Assembly (NCBI GenBank): GCA_012295275.1
Contig: CM022671.1
Span: 16,354,956-16,418,955 of the forward strand
Length of the DNA: 64,000 bases
Reading direction: 5' to 3'
Source: Chrysomallon squamiferum
Taxonomy: Eukaryota; Mollusca; Gastropoda; Neomphalida; Peltospiridae
Below are positions 37,801 to 49,439 of the stretch, one piece after another (the stretch's first letter is position 1; each line of letters starts with the position of its first letter). Under the pieces are notes generated by a model, which saw nothing but the letters and a program-made list of their open reading frames with translations, was not told the origin of the DNA and searched no databases. Both the position numbers and the translations under genes were made by a program.

Positions 37801-37835
37801 AAAAGACTTTAAGTGTGCTGTGGATGGTTGTAATG

Positions 37836-37985
37836 GAACAGGGGTGGATCCACGTTTATGAATGGAGGGAGTGGTATATCTGTGCAAGGGACTGGTCCAG
37901 GTTTAATAAAAAAAAAAAAGGGAAGAGATATCGTTGACAGGTTAAGATATTCCAGGATTTTAGAAAAGTGGTGCCAACAAATTTC
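37836..37985 (+). repeat. GATCCA(G)-type transposon ends, possible hAT remnant
   Basis: ACAGGGGTGGATCCACG at about 37840 begins with CAGGGG, as many hAT termini do. About 100 bp later TATTCCAGGATTTTAGAAAA, then GTGGTGCC, repeats the theme in the same direction. No matching inverted end or target duplication found by eye. Confidence 0.3.
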
Positions 37986-39390
37986 AAAATAAAACGGGTT
38001 TCATTATAAAGTGAAAAATATGAGTTGGAAAAATAATTAAATATATATATATATATATTTTTTTTAAATTAAAAAATTAAAATAGATTTGTTCTAACCAG
38101 AGACATTTTCCATTATGTTTCTCACTAATCTAATTTGCATATCATTGTCTACCAACATGTTAAAATATATTAAACATTTTTCTTTTTAATCAGTCTTAAT
38201 TCGTATTACCATTCTATGAAATGTAAATATTATTTCCACATTGCTTATTCATCTTTTAAAATTGACATTATCAGAATTTAAACATCAGGTGTCTTTTAGA
38301 ACATAAATCACCCCAATTATCTGAAACCTAGCATCAACATATCAGTTAACACACAGGTAATATTTAACATGCTAAAATGTGAGGAAATGTTCAGATGGCT
38401 AAATCAGCACCTATTCACCTCTGTGTTTTGCTAGAAGTGATGTTGTTAAAAGAAGACACGATGCCAGTCTGAAAATATCATCTGAAAGATCAAGACAAAC
38501 AGGTCTTATTTTGCAGCCATCAAAGAGATTTTAGTTGTTAGCTGGAAATCGTAGAGCTCATATTAACCAAAACAACACTGATTTGTATCTACTGCAGTGG
38601 AAAATATATCTGTTTGCTTCTTCTCTTCGTATTTGAAAGAAATCAGCAGAGCAGATTCAAAATCAATGCCATAAAGAGAACAGTTAAAAATTACACCAAT
38701 TATCAGAGACAACTGAGAATGTTCCCTAAACAGAGAACACTTCAAGCATAAACGGAGCAAATCTGAAATCAATAAATAAACAGGAAAGCTAAATATCGAA
38801 TATCACAAATGATTTGTCAAATCTGCTACATTAAACTGTTCACTAAACAACAGTCTTTGTTCCACTGATAACGGAAATAATAATAATAAAAAAAATTATT
38901 CCTGGTTAGTTAGGTGGTCTAAGCAATCTGTATTATTATTACGCTGTAAACAGAACAGATAAAAAATACACATTGGAGCTATAGTTATATTACACTGTTA
39001 ACAGAAATAAGAAAAACTGTTTCTATTCACTGTGGTTAGTCATTAAGAAATCCCACAAACCAATAATTCAAATTAAAAGTGCTAGATATTTTTGTTTCAG
39101 GAAATATATTTAGTGAGCCATGGCTTGGAGGTGATGCTGGTGCCCTGAATCATAATTAGTCAGACTTGGGATCAGTTCTCCTTAATTTGAATGTTAGATA
39201 TATCCCATTCCATCTTGAGCTCCAAAACTGATTTTTAATTATTTTGCTGTGTTCATCTGAGTGCTGGAAAAGTTACTTCCTAAATGATTGTTCTCAAAAT
39301 GTTACAGCCTAATATTAGCAGAAGTTGATAATATTGATTAAATAATCCAGAATGTATTATTATAATTGTCAGCATTATCTTTATTATTGA
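37986..39390. other. AT-rich stretch, one small repeated word
   Basis: Mostly unique. ACTG(A/T)(A/T)AAC(G)GAA-type words recur near 38864, 38941 and 38992. A short higher-complexity patch lies at 39110-39215 (AATCATAATTAGTCAGAC). No gene. Confidence 0.65.
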
Positions 39391-39392
39391 TA

Positions 39393-39696
39393 CAGTTTGA
39401 GGATGCCTTATCTGAAATTCCAAAATCTAAAAAGCTCCAGAATCTAAGAAATAGTAATAACTTAGAATTTTTAGATTATTTTACATGCACAAAACTTTAT
39501 TTTATATAAAAAATAATTTTAAATATTATATAAAAAATCTTGCAGACTTTTTGTATATAGCTGAAATATAAATGGAATTTCTACTTAGACTTAGATCCTA
39601 CACTCAGGTTTTCTCTTTATATTCCAAAATCAAACAAATTCCAAAAACTGAAAAATGTTCAATCCCAAGAATTTCAGATAAAGGATTCTCAATCTA
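39393..39696 (-). mobile_element. pogo/Tigger-like MITE, copy 1
   Basis: A 304-bp element between TA dinucleotides (39391-39392 and 39697-39698), as expected for Tc1/mariner/pogo insertion. The left end CAGTTTGAGGATGCCTTATC and the reverse-complemented right end TAGATTGAGAATCCTTTATC agree at 15 of 20 positions, and identity continues (TGAAATTC). Subterminal AAATCTAAAA / TTTTTGGAATTTG words are typical of Tigger-type ends. Read on the minus strand, the interior shares GGATCTAA(G/A)..CTAA and CCATTTAT(A)..TTCA with the copy at 55357. There is no transposase frame, so it is non-autonomous. The right end abuts (ATT)18. Confidence 0.8.

Positions 39697-39697
<1 letters not shown>

Positions 39698-39752
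<55 letters not shown>
39698..39752. repeat. (ATT)18 microsatellite
   Basis: ATT triplets starting at the target-site TA of the neighbouring MITE. Confidence 0.98.
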
Positions 39753-39753
<1 letters not shown>

Positions 39754-40568
39754 AAAAATATTAAATCTATGTCTGGGAAAAAATAAAAGAAAAGAAAGAG
39801 TAGAAGCTGTATGTTTTCAAGAAATTATTAACCAAGCGACAAAGTATGTTAAAGAGCTAAAGATGTGATTAAATGTATTAGAAACCTGAAACATTATCTT
39901 GACAATAGAATTTTTGTTTTTTATGAATCTCAAGACAGCCATAAAGATCTCTAATGATGTTTTAGAATACTAGCAGGAACTGAATGTGTGATACAGGAAA
40001 CATTTCAGTGAAACATATAATACAGGAAACATTTTAATGGATTCTGAAAAAAAAACCCACCTCGTAATATAAACATTAATTGTCAATAATATCATAAGCC
40101 ATAGTAAGGCTATTTTAAGACTGTCCCCTATGCTTTACAAATAACTGAACTATATAATAGTTAGTAATTATAAATTGAGAATTAAATATAGGTTTATTTT
40201 TTCTACTTATTTCATTTTTAAAAAAAAATATATTTTTACATGTTGTATTTAATATTTAGCATCATATGTTAAAATGTGAAAATATATTTTGATAATGGTG
40301 TGTTTTTTTGAAAATGTAGTCAGATTTTTTTTTTAATTCAGTTTGACTGAGATACTGATAGACTCATTTATTATTTAAAAACAGTTTATAAATTCAATCA
40401 AACCATAATTAGAAAAACATGTTTTGGGTTTCAATTTCAATTTTAAAAATTAATATCTAAAACATTAAACTTCATTTTAGCAAATGAAATTATTTGATTA
40501 ATTTCTGTGTGGCTATCTCAAAAACAAATAAGTGTTGAATTAAAAAACCTTTACATTTTCATTCTATA
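39753..40568. other. AT-rich noncoding stretch
   Basis: Unique AT-rich DNA. A 16-bp direct repeat (ATACAGGAAACATTT) occurs at 39991 and 40020. No gene. Confidence 0.7.
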
Positions 40569-40640
40569 ATTTCGATTTACATTTTAAATTTCGATTTACA
40601 TTTTAAATTTACATTTTTAATTTACATTTTAAATTTAATA
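40569..40640. repeat. Short-period tandem repeat (about 18-20 bp)
   Basis: Four units of ATTTACATTTTAAATTTCG and close variants. Confidence 0.9.
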
Positions 40641-40659
40641 TGGAGGTTACTTTTTTTCT

Positions 40660-41285
40660 TTCTTACGGGGAAAACTTCACAGAGTTAACTGATACCATTC
40701 GTTAACAGGTACAATTACTAAGTTTCTAACTCAGTAACGAGTGAGTGTTGAAGCCGAGTGTATACTTCCACTGAGCTAATCAAGCCTGTACTGACAGACA
40801 CCAGACAGGTGCTGAGAGATACCAGCCACTCTTCTGTGTGTGTCCCGGCACTGAAACTCTTTTACTGTTGTTGTCGACACAACAACATCAGTATCAGCAT
40901 CAGCAGTGACGGCAGCCGCATGTACTGCCGTTAGCTACAGCTGTAAAAATATCTACCTGACAATTTTATTGCACAGACTGCATTATATTAGGTTAAATGG
41001 GCTCAGAAAAGAGCAGGAACCCGGTGATTTCAGAGCTGGCTGATTTACTTCTTCGGCCCGTTTGTTCAGTTATCTGCTGGTCAGTTTTTGGAGGCTTGCG
41101 GAACAGATGTTGTTTAGATTAAAAATTAAGCTAACTCTCAACACGGAAAGCACTGGCCAGAAACACATTATTTAAGCTCTTAGTGTTTTCTTATAATTAT
41201 CTGCTTACAGTTTTACAAGCCAGCCAGTGTCCCGTGACTTGTCTGCCGAACGTTTGCGGTTTGTAAGTTCCTGTCAGTTCAGTCT
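40660..41285. other. Large higher-complexity island
   Basis: About 600 bp of unique, GC-richer sequence with GTACAATTACTAAG, GAGCTAATCAAGCC, TTGTTGTCGACACAACAAC (near-palindrome around GTCGAC at about 40868-40886), CAGCATCAGCAGTGACGGC, and TTATAATTATCTGC. No credible reading frame. A candidate regulatory element, and one of the best in the window. Confidence 0.33.
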
Positions 41286-41304
41286 TATACTGTTTGTATA
41301 CATG

Positions 41305-41455
41305 TTTACATACATACACAGACACACTACATACCTATACAAACACACATACTACATAAATATACATACAAACATACATACATACATATATACATATATA
41401 TATATACACACACACACATACATTCATGCATACATACATACATACATATACACAA
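41305..41455. repeat. Degenerate (CATA)n/(CA)n/(TA)n compound repeat
   Basis: CATA tetranucleotides with CA and TA segments. The 232-codon frame through here (41227-41925) is two microsatellites joined by ordinary sequence. Confidence 0.96.
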
Positions 41456-41636
41456 TATTGTATCTGATTACAAATTTATTACACAAAATAACAAATGCAG
41501 ATAGCAAATGGAGGACAGTTTTAAGTTGGCAAATAAAGAAAAACAAAATCTCTTTTTGTGTGGGTAAAACAGTCATGTTTGTACACAGCATAGACCTGTG
41601 TAACAAATGTCTGAAAAACTTTATGCTTCTCTTGCA

Positions 41637-41667
41637 GACAGACAGACAGACACACACACACACACAT
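41637..41667. repeat. (CAGA)n(CA)n microsatellite
   Basis: Short compound repeat. Confidence 0.95.
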
Positions 41668-41704
41668 ATTTTGTTACATGCATGTTGTAATATGTTTACA
41701 TATA

Positions 41705-41912
41705 ATAGATATAATAATAATAATCATAATAAATATAATGATAATAATGATGATGATGATAATAATAATAATAAATATAATGATAATGTTGATTGTAATG
41801 ATAATAATAATGATAATACTAGTAGTAATAGTTATAATAATGAGGATGGTAATAATAATACAAATAGCAACGACAACAATTACAACAATAACAACAACAA
41901 TAATAATAAATC
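41705..41912. repeat. Degenerate (AAT/GAT/AAC) triplet field
   Basis: About 200 bp of imperfect ATA/ATG/ACA triplets, open in two frames as poly-Asn/Asp or poly-Ile. An old, mutated triplet array. Confidence 0.95.
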
Positions 41913-42960
41913 TTACATGACATAAAAAACATTAAAAAAAACCCAAAACATCACACACTAAGTTTGCAATTACACAATTTACCTGTGAAAATGGAGTAGA
42001 AAACACACAGAGAGAGGTAGCTGTCTTTTCACATGTTTAAACCTCCAGTCTGCAGAGTTACCAAGAACACTTCAAAGTGATGCCATCTCCCAAGTTCAGA
42101 GTCCCTAGCAACATAAAATATTTGGATCCGCAACATAAACAACGTTCCCAAAACATCCTGTCCATTATAACTCAAACATTTAGAGAAAACCTTTCAGAAC
42201 ATATGTTCTAAGAAAATAAACTATTTGATGTACTTCAAACAATGTAGGTCTGAGCAATGATCAGAACTGCAGGGCTTATTAATAAATAAAATTAATTCAT
42301 TTTTGGCTGCTGTTATGTAAGGTTTTAGTTTAATGTGAAATATATAGCCTACCATAAGTTTATTTTGTTTTTAACTTAGGCTTAAAAGTCTTTGAATAAC
42401 AGTAATAGTGTGATGGTTAATGTTGATATAGTAGTAATTATTAGTGACATTACTAGTAGTAGAAGTGATGGTTTTAGTTGTAGTAGTAGTAGTAGTAGTG
42501 ATAGTAGTAGTTGTCGTTGTAATTACAGAAGGACTTATTTCTGAAATTTCCTAATACTTTACATATTATGAGAGATTGCATTTGAGATACCCATCTGGCT
42601 GTTAATGTAGTTCAGTAAGTTTTTAGTAGTAAGTAAAAATAATAGTAAATTATTTTGTTTGAAAATTTTTTTAAATTTATATATATATATATATTTCTAA
42701 TCCCCTTACTATTTTCAAAATGCAAAGACATGAAAATAAGAAAAACAACAAAACCTCTAATCTGTGAGATAATGAAAAGCAGGATTCCACTTGTTGTATT
42801 TGTACAAGCAGTGATATCACAGTGACAGAAATAGGTCAGATGATGTTTTCCTGTAATTGAAATGCATATCTTTATGATGCGGCTAAAGTAAAGAAAAAAA
42901 AAAACCACACAGAGATAGAAAACTTAGTCAATAATTCAGATACTGAGTCACACAGAAGTC
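41913..42960. other. AT-rich noncoding stretch
   Basis: Contains a moderate-complexity patch at 42030-42120, (TAG)n at about 42478-42512, and (TA)n at 42679-42693. No gene. Confidence 0.7.
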
Positions 42961-43320
42961 TGATAGCCTTCAGACTGCAGAAAGTTGTTGCGTACTTCCT
43001 CTCCACATCAACATGGATCGCAAGCTTTCATGTGGTGCTCATTTCTTAGTTGTTGGTTTTTTTTTAATCCTCCAAAATCTTCTGTTGCCTGCAGTAATCA
43101 TAATTTTATTTCCTCTAACTGTCACTTTGCTTGCACGTACAGCCCAGTCATGCATTCTGATTGAGAAATGGGTTTCAGATCTCGCTGGGTGTAAATTTCT
43201 TTTGGTCAAACCGAGATACTCCATTCACGCTAACACGTTTATAAGTGGTGTGAGTGTCAAGTCGGTGCCACTGAACTGTAATAGTTAATTAATTCTCTAC
43301 TCGCATGTCCGCTACATCAA
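42961..43320. other. Higher-complexity island with a 91-codon frame
   Basis: The plus frame 43013-43288 starts at ATG with a hydrophobic N-terminal half (two possible membrane stretches) and a Cys/Ser-rich end. I recognise no family. The minus strand is also open for 61 codons. Words such as TGCAGTAATCATAATTT and GTTTATAAGTGG suit regulatory DNA. I favour a noncoding island; a small membrane peptide gene is a weak alternative. Confidence 0.22.
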
Positions 43321-44314
43321 TTTTTTTTTTTTTTTTATTATAATAATTTAGTCTTTTTTTCTTTACATGAGAACACTCATTAAATTTTTTAATTTTTTTT
43401 TTTTTTTTTTTTTAATATCATATTTTGTCATAATGATGATGATGCATTCATTTTTATAGAATCTTGGATTGTTTCCTGAAAGCTCTAGCAACATTTACTA
43501 GAAATTCTTCTACTTTGAAAACTTAACTTTTGGGGATTTTATTGTTTTTGTTGTTGTTGTTGTTTCTGCCTTTTTTTTTTTTTTTTTTTTTTTTTTGTTT
43601 GTTCCTTTCTTTTTTTCTTCAATTATTTTTCTTCTTTTTAATTTAATTTTGTTAAATTTTTACACGATAAATGAAGTTTATTACTATTTTATTTATTGTC
43701 AATGTACAACACCAGATAATATGCAACTATACAGTCACTGTCAAGAACCAAATATAACTGATACTGAAATACAATGAGACACAGAGCAGAGCAAAAACAA
43801 ACTGATGAATGTAGTCCATTCTAAGGTCATCTCCCTCAATGTGTAAAGAACTTGTGTTTTCATTTGCTCACTACAGTTTCAGGAAATGTGAAATAAATAT
43901 CATTAGTTGTTGATGTCTTTGCTGGAGACATTTAATCAGTTTGGATACTATATATATATTACTTGTTGAGATGATCAGAGGTGATTTGATAGCAAGGAGA
44001 TGTTGGAAGTGGCATGTTTTAGAAATCTTCTCACAGATCTTATTACTGTGGATGATCGGTGTCCGGTTTTATTTTGCAATAACAGTTGTTTGATATGAAG
44101 ATTAGTAAATCTTACATAATTCTCTCACACTCTGTCTCTTTCTCTTTAATTCTATCTCTCTCTCTCTCACTCTCTCAGTTTCACTCTATTTTTTTCTTTC
44201 TTTTGCTCACAGTCTTTCTCTAACTATATTTCTCTCTCTCTCAGTATGTCTGTCTGTCTTTGTGTATACATTTGCAGTAATAGAGAAAAATAATGTGCAT
44301 GAAAAAGAAAGAAG

Positions 44315-44360
<46 letters not shown>

Positions 44361-44524
44361 AAAAAGAGAGAGAGAGAGAGAGAATCAGCTTGTTTTTAGT
44401 GTCTATTATGAGAATTAAGTTCCTATTCATAAAAAATTTTGATTGCAAAAAATACACAGAATTCTCATATGAATGTATTGAATTATAAATATTTTTGTCA
44501 GTTCAAGTAAAATGAAGGATCTCC
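43321..44524. other. Low-complexity stretch with microsatellites
   Basis: T runs at 43321-43336, 43388-43413 and 43570-43596, (TTG)n at 43545-43563, TC-rich DNA at 44127-44250, and (GT)16 plus (GA)n at 44317-44383. A unique patch lies at 43790-44090. No gene. Confidence 0.8.
44317..44383. repeat. (GT)n(GA)n compound microsatellite
   Basis: About 16 GT units run directly into interrupted GA units. Confidence 0.98.
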
Positions 44525-44636
44525 TGACCAAACCTACAACTGCCTTTCTAATCAGTGATGTAAATTAATCTCACAAATGATAATATTTATCTGTGATGTA
44601 TCACTAAGTGAGAAATCCAGACAGGTGTCACCACAA
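44525..44636 (+). repeat. Dispersed repeat with GACAGGTGTCACC, copy 1
   Basis: CTTTCTAATCAGTGATGTAA, ATTTATCTGTGATGTATC, and AAATCCAGACAGGTGTCACC occur in the same order near 48280-48365. A weaker third copy (GCCTTTATAATCTGCTGTGA) lies at about 44775. The GGTGTCACC end is a perfect palindrome-like half-site pair. Confidence 0.7.
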
Positions 44637-45720
44637 ATGTGAAATAATTATACAAATCACTTTTCTCCAGTAACAATTATTATTATTAAATTATTACTGC
44701 AAATATTATGTCTTTTTTTTCTTTTTTTTTTTTTCACATTCTAATACCTCCAGTTACAAAAACTCCCAGCTTGCCTTTATAATCTGCTGTGATATAAAAT
44801 GAATCAAGTTATATGATTAACAAATTGTTTTATCAGTGACAGAATGTTAAAAAGATTAGACTTACATTTGCTCTCTAAAAGAAATTTAGAACTTAATATT
44901 TTACTTTTTTATTGTTTTTATTTTTTGTTTTTGTTTTATAACCTCAGGTTTATTTCTAATCTTTAAGACATTAAAATTAAAAATGATGTTGCTAAAAGCT
45001 TCCCAATATATATCTATGCATGGAATGTTAATGTACAGAAACATTAATTATAAAAATCTGTATAATGAACCAAAGAAGAAATAAAATGCTTTAGTCCAAA
45101 TATTTATTTATTATTTAATAATTAAAAATAAAATGTATGAATTATTAACATTTACAAGCAACTGGAAAAAATGACTCAAAATTCAAATTCGTATTAGTTA
45201 ATCAATACATTTTAAAATGGTAATTACATGTATTTTATGTCAATTTAAATAATAAAAGTTTATATATTTTTTTGGATATATTGTATGGTTGTACTTATCT
45301 TAAAAAGTAATGTAAATTCTTCTTATTTCATTTTTATATTTTTTAGCATATTCAGCCATAATTAATTGAGTTCATTAATTGACAGAGGTAATGAAAATGT
45401 AATGCAATTGATTTTTAAAATATTTAAAAAAGAAGAAAATGAAGAGAAATAAAAAGCAACAAAGTGTTTCAAAAACATTTTAAAAAGAAGAAAATAAAAT
45501 AAAATAAAAAGCTACAAAAGTTTTTAAAAACTAATTTGAAAAAATAATAATAATACTTTTTTATATTGCAAGGCAGAATGTTTATTAGTATTATTATTTT
45601 CTTTGTTATGATGGATTGCATTTTAATATTTTTAGAAAAACTAAAAATTCAAAAAAATAAAATAAAATAAAATTCATAGTACATTTCTGAATGTATTGAA
45701 TGGCACAATCAAAAGCAAAA
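44637..45720. other. AT-rich noncoding stretch
   Basis: T runs at 44708-44733, AAAATA-type patches at 45415-45670, and a diverged repeat of the 44525 block at about 44745-44830. No gene. Confidence 0.7.
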
Positions 45721-46260
45721 AGAGGCCCATCATTATCGCAGAAATATAACTTTCGAGATAAATGAATTTAAAAGAAATGTTATGGATGTAAAAAGGATTT
45801 TAATAACTGCTATTGTATTCCTGTATCGATTCACCAGCTCAACAACCCCATTATGTTTCAAAAATGAAAAGTTTGTTCGAGACCTTTCAAAAGTCAAAGA
45901 GGTGAACGATGAGTCATTTCAGTCTAGAGAAACAGAATAAATTCATCAGTTCAAGAATTAAAAACCTACAGGGAGACAGCGCTGTGTGCTTTGAAGAAGT
46001 GCTGTCACATGACCTCACTTGACGTGGAGGTAATCCCGGAGAGACGGACACGCAGACTTACAGACCCCGGCAGTAATACGTAGCACGCCAGGGACGCTGG
46101 TTTCACCAACTCCCGCAACACCGCGGTGCTAATTGCGTAGAGCAACGACACTGATCGAATCAGTCGCAGATTACTTAGAATGAAGCACTTCATAAACTGC
46201 TGTTTTAACCTCGTTATGCAGATGAGCTGTGAAAGTAGGAACACTGCAGTAACAGACGCT
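45721..46260. other. Higher-complexity, GC-rich island
   Basis: The right half (45960-46220) is strongly GC-richer than its flanks: CATGACCTCACTTGACGTGG (an NK2-like CACTTGA and a CRE-like TGACGTGG), GGTAATCCCGG, GGTGCTAATTGCG, and the near-palindrome CTGATCGAATCAG (46151-46163). The minus frame 46005-46244 (79 codons) has no recognisable motif. Candidate regulatory element. Confidence 0.33.
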
Positions 46261-47880
46261 AACTAACAAACTCCTGTATTTCACTGACTGGCTCATTTAC
46301 ACACTCATCTAAATCTAAAAACCAGTCTAAACTCTTTACTGGAGAAGAAAAAAAAAGTTTTGGGGAAGGCATACCAAATGAATGCTTTCATTATTTTCAA
46401 ATGAATGCATTTTTTTTCCTTCTTCTTCTTCTTTGTAATTAAAACTCACTTCTTCTTGGAAATTTAGCATTCAGAGTTACAGAACTGGACCTGAAGTTCA
46501 GTGTTATCAGAAAATTTCCTTTCAAAGAGTGAATACATACGTCATGATGTTAGATGCCCAAATCACTGAACAGTATCTAATAGATGACATAATTATTTAT
46601 TGGTTTTATTTATTCAGTGAAATTGGTGGTCTGAACACCTCAAATAAAATACAACAACAACAACAACAATAATAATAATAATAGTATGAGTAGTAATAGT
46701 TCTATTAGTAAATAAATAATATCAATTACATGCTGTTAATTATTAAATTCTTTAAAACATCATCTTCTAATTAACAAATTATTTTATTTATTGAAAGAAA
46801 AGTTAAACATCCAGTACAGTCAATGAATGGTCTTTACCAAAAAAACCCTCAAAACCCCACTAAGTACCTTTTGTTCATTAAATTGTAATAATTAATTAAA
46901 TTATTATTTTTTAAATATCAGCTTCTGTTAAAGCAAGTTTAATATAACAAAGGTGGAGGCGAGCATTTTAGAATTTAAAAGTTTAATGATTACACAATTA
47001 ACTTCTGGACCACCTGTAAGTGAGTGAAAGAAAGTGAATTTATGAAATGTGATATTTTACTGATAAAATGTTTTTAAAAATTGTGCTCATATTCTCTGCT
47101 GTAGGTGAAATTCATGATAAGAGACATTTGGCGAAATGTTTCCCCGACATTTTAACTGGTATACTCAATAACAAAAGAAAGAAGGCCAAACTTTAAGTCT
47201 GATAAATATGAATTATTCAAAAAAATATGTTTCTGAATTTGATAAATAAAGCAGCTCATGTTTATAAAAAAAAAGAAGATTGGTATAAAGTGAAAAATGA
47301 CATAAGCTCTTTATTTACAAAATTGTTGAAAGGATTTCATAATTTTAATACATTTCTTTACTAATAACAAAGTTTCAGTTTGGTAGAGTTTCTTTTGTCT
47401 GTGTGTATATAATCATTTTTTGAAACATATTCATTTTCACTTGATATTACTCATAGAGTCCAAACAACATAATATTCTTTACAACACTGAACTAAATCTA
47501 TCTTATGACAAACAAACAAACAAACACATTTGTCATTTTTATCATTTAAAAGGAAGAAATTAATATGAAAAATGTGATCAGAAAGAGAAATCAATTAATT
47601 TTGTAATTTCAGTCTGCTAATAAAATACAGTGTGAATTTAAAAAAAAAAAAAAAAGAATTATTATCATTATTTTTATGTATTTATTTATTTATTTTCATT
47701 TTTTTCATTTTTTTTTATTTCTCACATGATTTTCACGTGTATTTGTTCATGTGTTATTATGCATGATGTATGAGTGGCAGAGGAGAAGCTTTCAAATTAA
47801 TAACATGAGATTTACTGTCATAGACTTGTGTTGCCTACATTTCACAGCATAACTGAACTGTAGGCTTAACTTGCAAAATG
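46261..47880. other. AT-rich noncoding stretch
   Basis: Unique apart from CTT triplets near 46420-46435, (ACA)n(ATA)n at 46651-46684, and an A run at 47639-47655. No gene. Confidence 0.7.
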
Positions 47881-47891
47881 ATATTTGTTTG

Positions 47892-47897
47892 TGTGTC

Positions 47898-47952
<55 letters not shown>
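47892..47952. repeat. (GT)n microsatellite
   Basis: About 25 GT units after a GTCT prelude. Degenerate TG-rich sequence continues to about 48110. Confidence 0.98.
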
Positions 47953-48254
47953 TTCTTGTGTAATTGTATTTGTCTATGTTTTACACACATGCGAGTGTTT
48001 TCTCTCACTGAGGAGTGACTATGGAGGGTGTATGTGTCTGAGTGCATGTTTTAGACTATGTCTTTGAGTGTATTTGTGTGTGTGTGTGTCTGTGAGTGTC
48101 TATGTCTATGTAAATTAAGTATGAATGGGTTGGCTGCCAACAGTAAAAATAAAGTGTTTACTGATAACAGTTTTCAGTTTTTAAGGATGTGAGACAAGCG
48201 CAGTGTGTTTTGTTTTATCTCAGTGAAACATGTGTTTTGTGGCAGCAAGTTCAG

Positions 48255-48365
48255 GTAGAGCTGATCTCCAGCAGCTTTTATCTTTCTGATTTGTAAAGTA
48301 ATCTGATGACTCTTATCTATGGTGTATCTGCCAAATTAGTAGTGCTAAATCTAGACAGGTGTCAC
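48255..48365 (+). repeat. Dispersed repeat with GACAGGTGTCACC, copy 2
   Basis: TATCTTTCTGATTTGTAAAG, CTTATCTATGGTGTATC, and AAATCTAGACAGGTGTCACC parallel the 44525 copy. It abuts the 135-bp tandem array. Confidence 0.7.
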
Positions 48366-48368
48366 CAT

Positions 48369-48720
48369 AAAAATAAACAGACAGATTTTACATATTCATT
48401 TCTTAATATCAAACGATGATTATGGTTATCGCTGGTATTTACAATCAATCTTGGGATACATGTGTTTTATTTTCAAGAATATGAAAAGAAAAATGATGCC
48501 AAAAATAAACAGATGGATTATACATATTCGTTATTTTCATTTCTTGTGGACAGTTATTGCTATCATTGAAATTTACAATCAACCTTGTGATACATGTGTT
48601 TCATTTTTCAAGAATATGAAAAGAAAAATGATGCCAAAAATAATTGGAAAGATTATACATATTCGTTATTTTCATATTTAAGGACAATTATTGCTGTCAT
48701 TAAAATTTACATCAGTATGG
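48369..48720 (+). repeat. Tandem repeat, 132-135-bp unit, about 2.5 copies
   Basis: AAGAATATGAAAAGAAAAAT begins at 48475 and 48610 (135 bp). AAAAATAAACAGA / AAAAATAAACAGA / AAAAATAATTGGA begin at 48369, 48501 and 48636. Because 135 is divisible by 3, a 76-codon frame (48451-48681) stays open and repeats the peptide FKNMKRKMMPK. That is a by-product of the repeat and not evidence of a gene. Confidence 0.93.
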
Positions 48721-49017
48721 TAATATGTTCGTTTTGTTTTCAAGACTGTAATTAAAGAATAATGATACTTTATCCTTAATGGAGAGATTTGTTATAATTG
48801 TTTGACTATGAATATGTTAATTATAATAATTATTTCATCATCAGGCTTTGTGTAATCTGGTATGCCCATCTGTTCAACCATTCACCTAGTCCTAGGTATT
48901 CGTTCATTCATTACAGGACTGCAGGGTTTTACAAGATAACAGAACTTATAGCCATATTAATATTCTCTATTGATGTCTGTCACTTGGTCTGATAATGAAT
49001 GTCTATAATTATCTAAA
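48721..49017. other. Unique AT-rich stretch
   Basis: Nothing recognisable. Confidence 0.65.
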
Positions 49018-49028
49018 CACACACAGAC

Positions 49029-49059
<31 letters not shown>

Positions 49060-49089
49060 TGTATGTATGTGTATTGTGTGTGTGTGTAC

Positions 49090-49122
<33 letters not shown>

Positions 49123-49330
49123 ATAAGTATATGTATATACACACATACACACATGAATATATATAATTATATATGTATATGTGTATGTGTGCAATTGTGT
49201 TGACAGCAAATAAAAATAATGAAATATTTTTTATTAAAATAAATACTTCCGTGATCCAAGTAAAATCATTTGATAACAAACATATACATGTATATATATA
49301 TATATATTATATACACACACATAAAATATT
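49018..49330. repeat. Compound (TATG)n/(GT)n/(TA)n repeats
   Basis: (GTAT)9 at about 49030-49070, TG then TA to 49110, and degenerate TATA/CACA sequence to 49165. A second (TA)n(CA)n lies at about 49290-49322. Confidence 0.96.
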
Positions 49331-49439
49331 AACATAATAATTACTAGAAGGCTAGTCTTTGTATGTTTTATAACTGATGCAGCATGAAGAAATTGTGGAT
49401 ATACACAAGACTCTGACACATAGCACACTCTAAAAACAC

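Noticed and set aside
41227-41925. 232-codon frame, the longest in the window
   Set aside because: It joins a CATA/TA microsatellite to a degenerate AAT triplet field. The short central part has no domain or splice support.
48451-48681. Repeated peptide FKNMKRKMMPK
   Set aside because: Produced by a 135-bp tandem repeat that preserves frame; no start context or homology.
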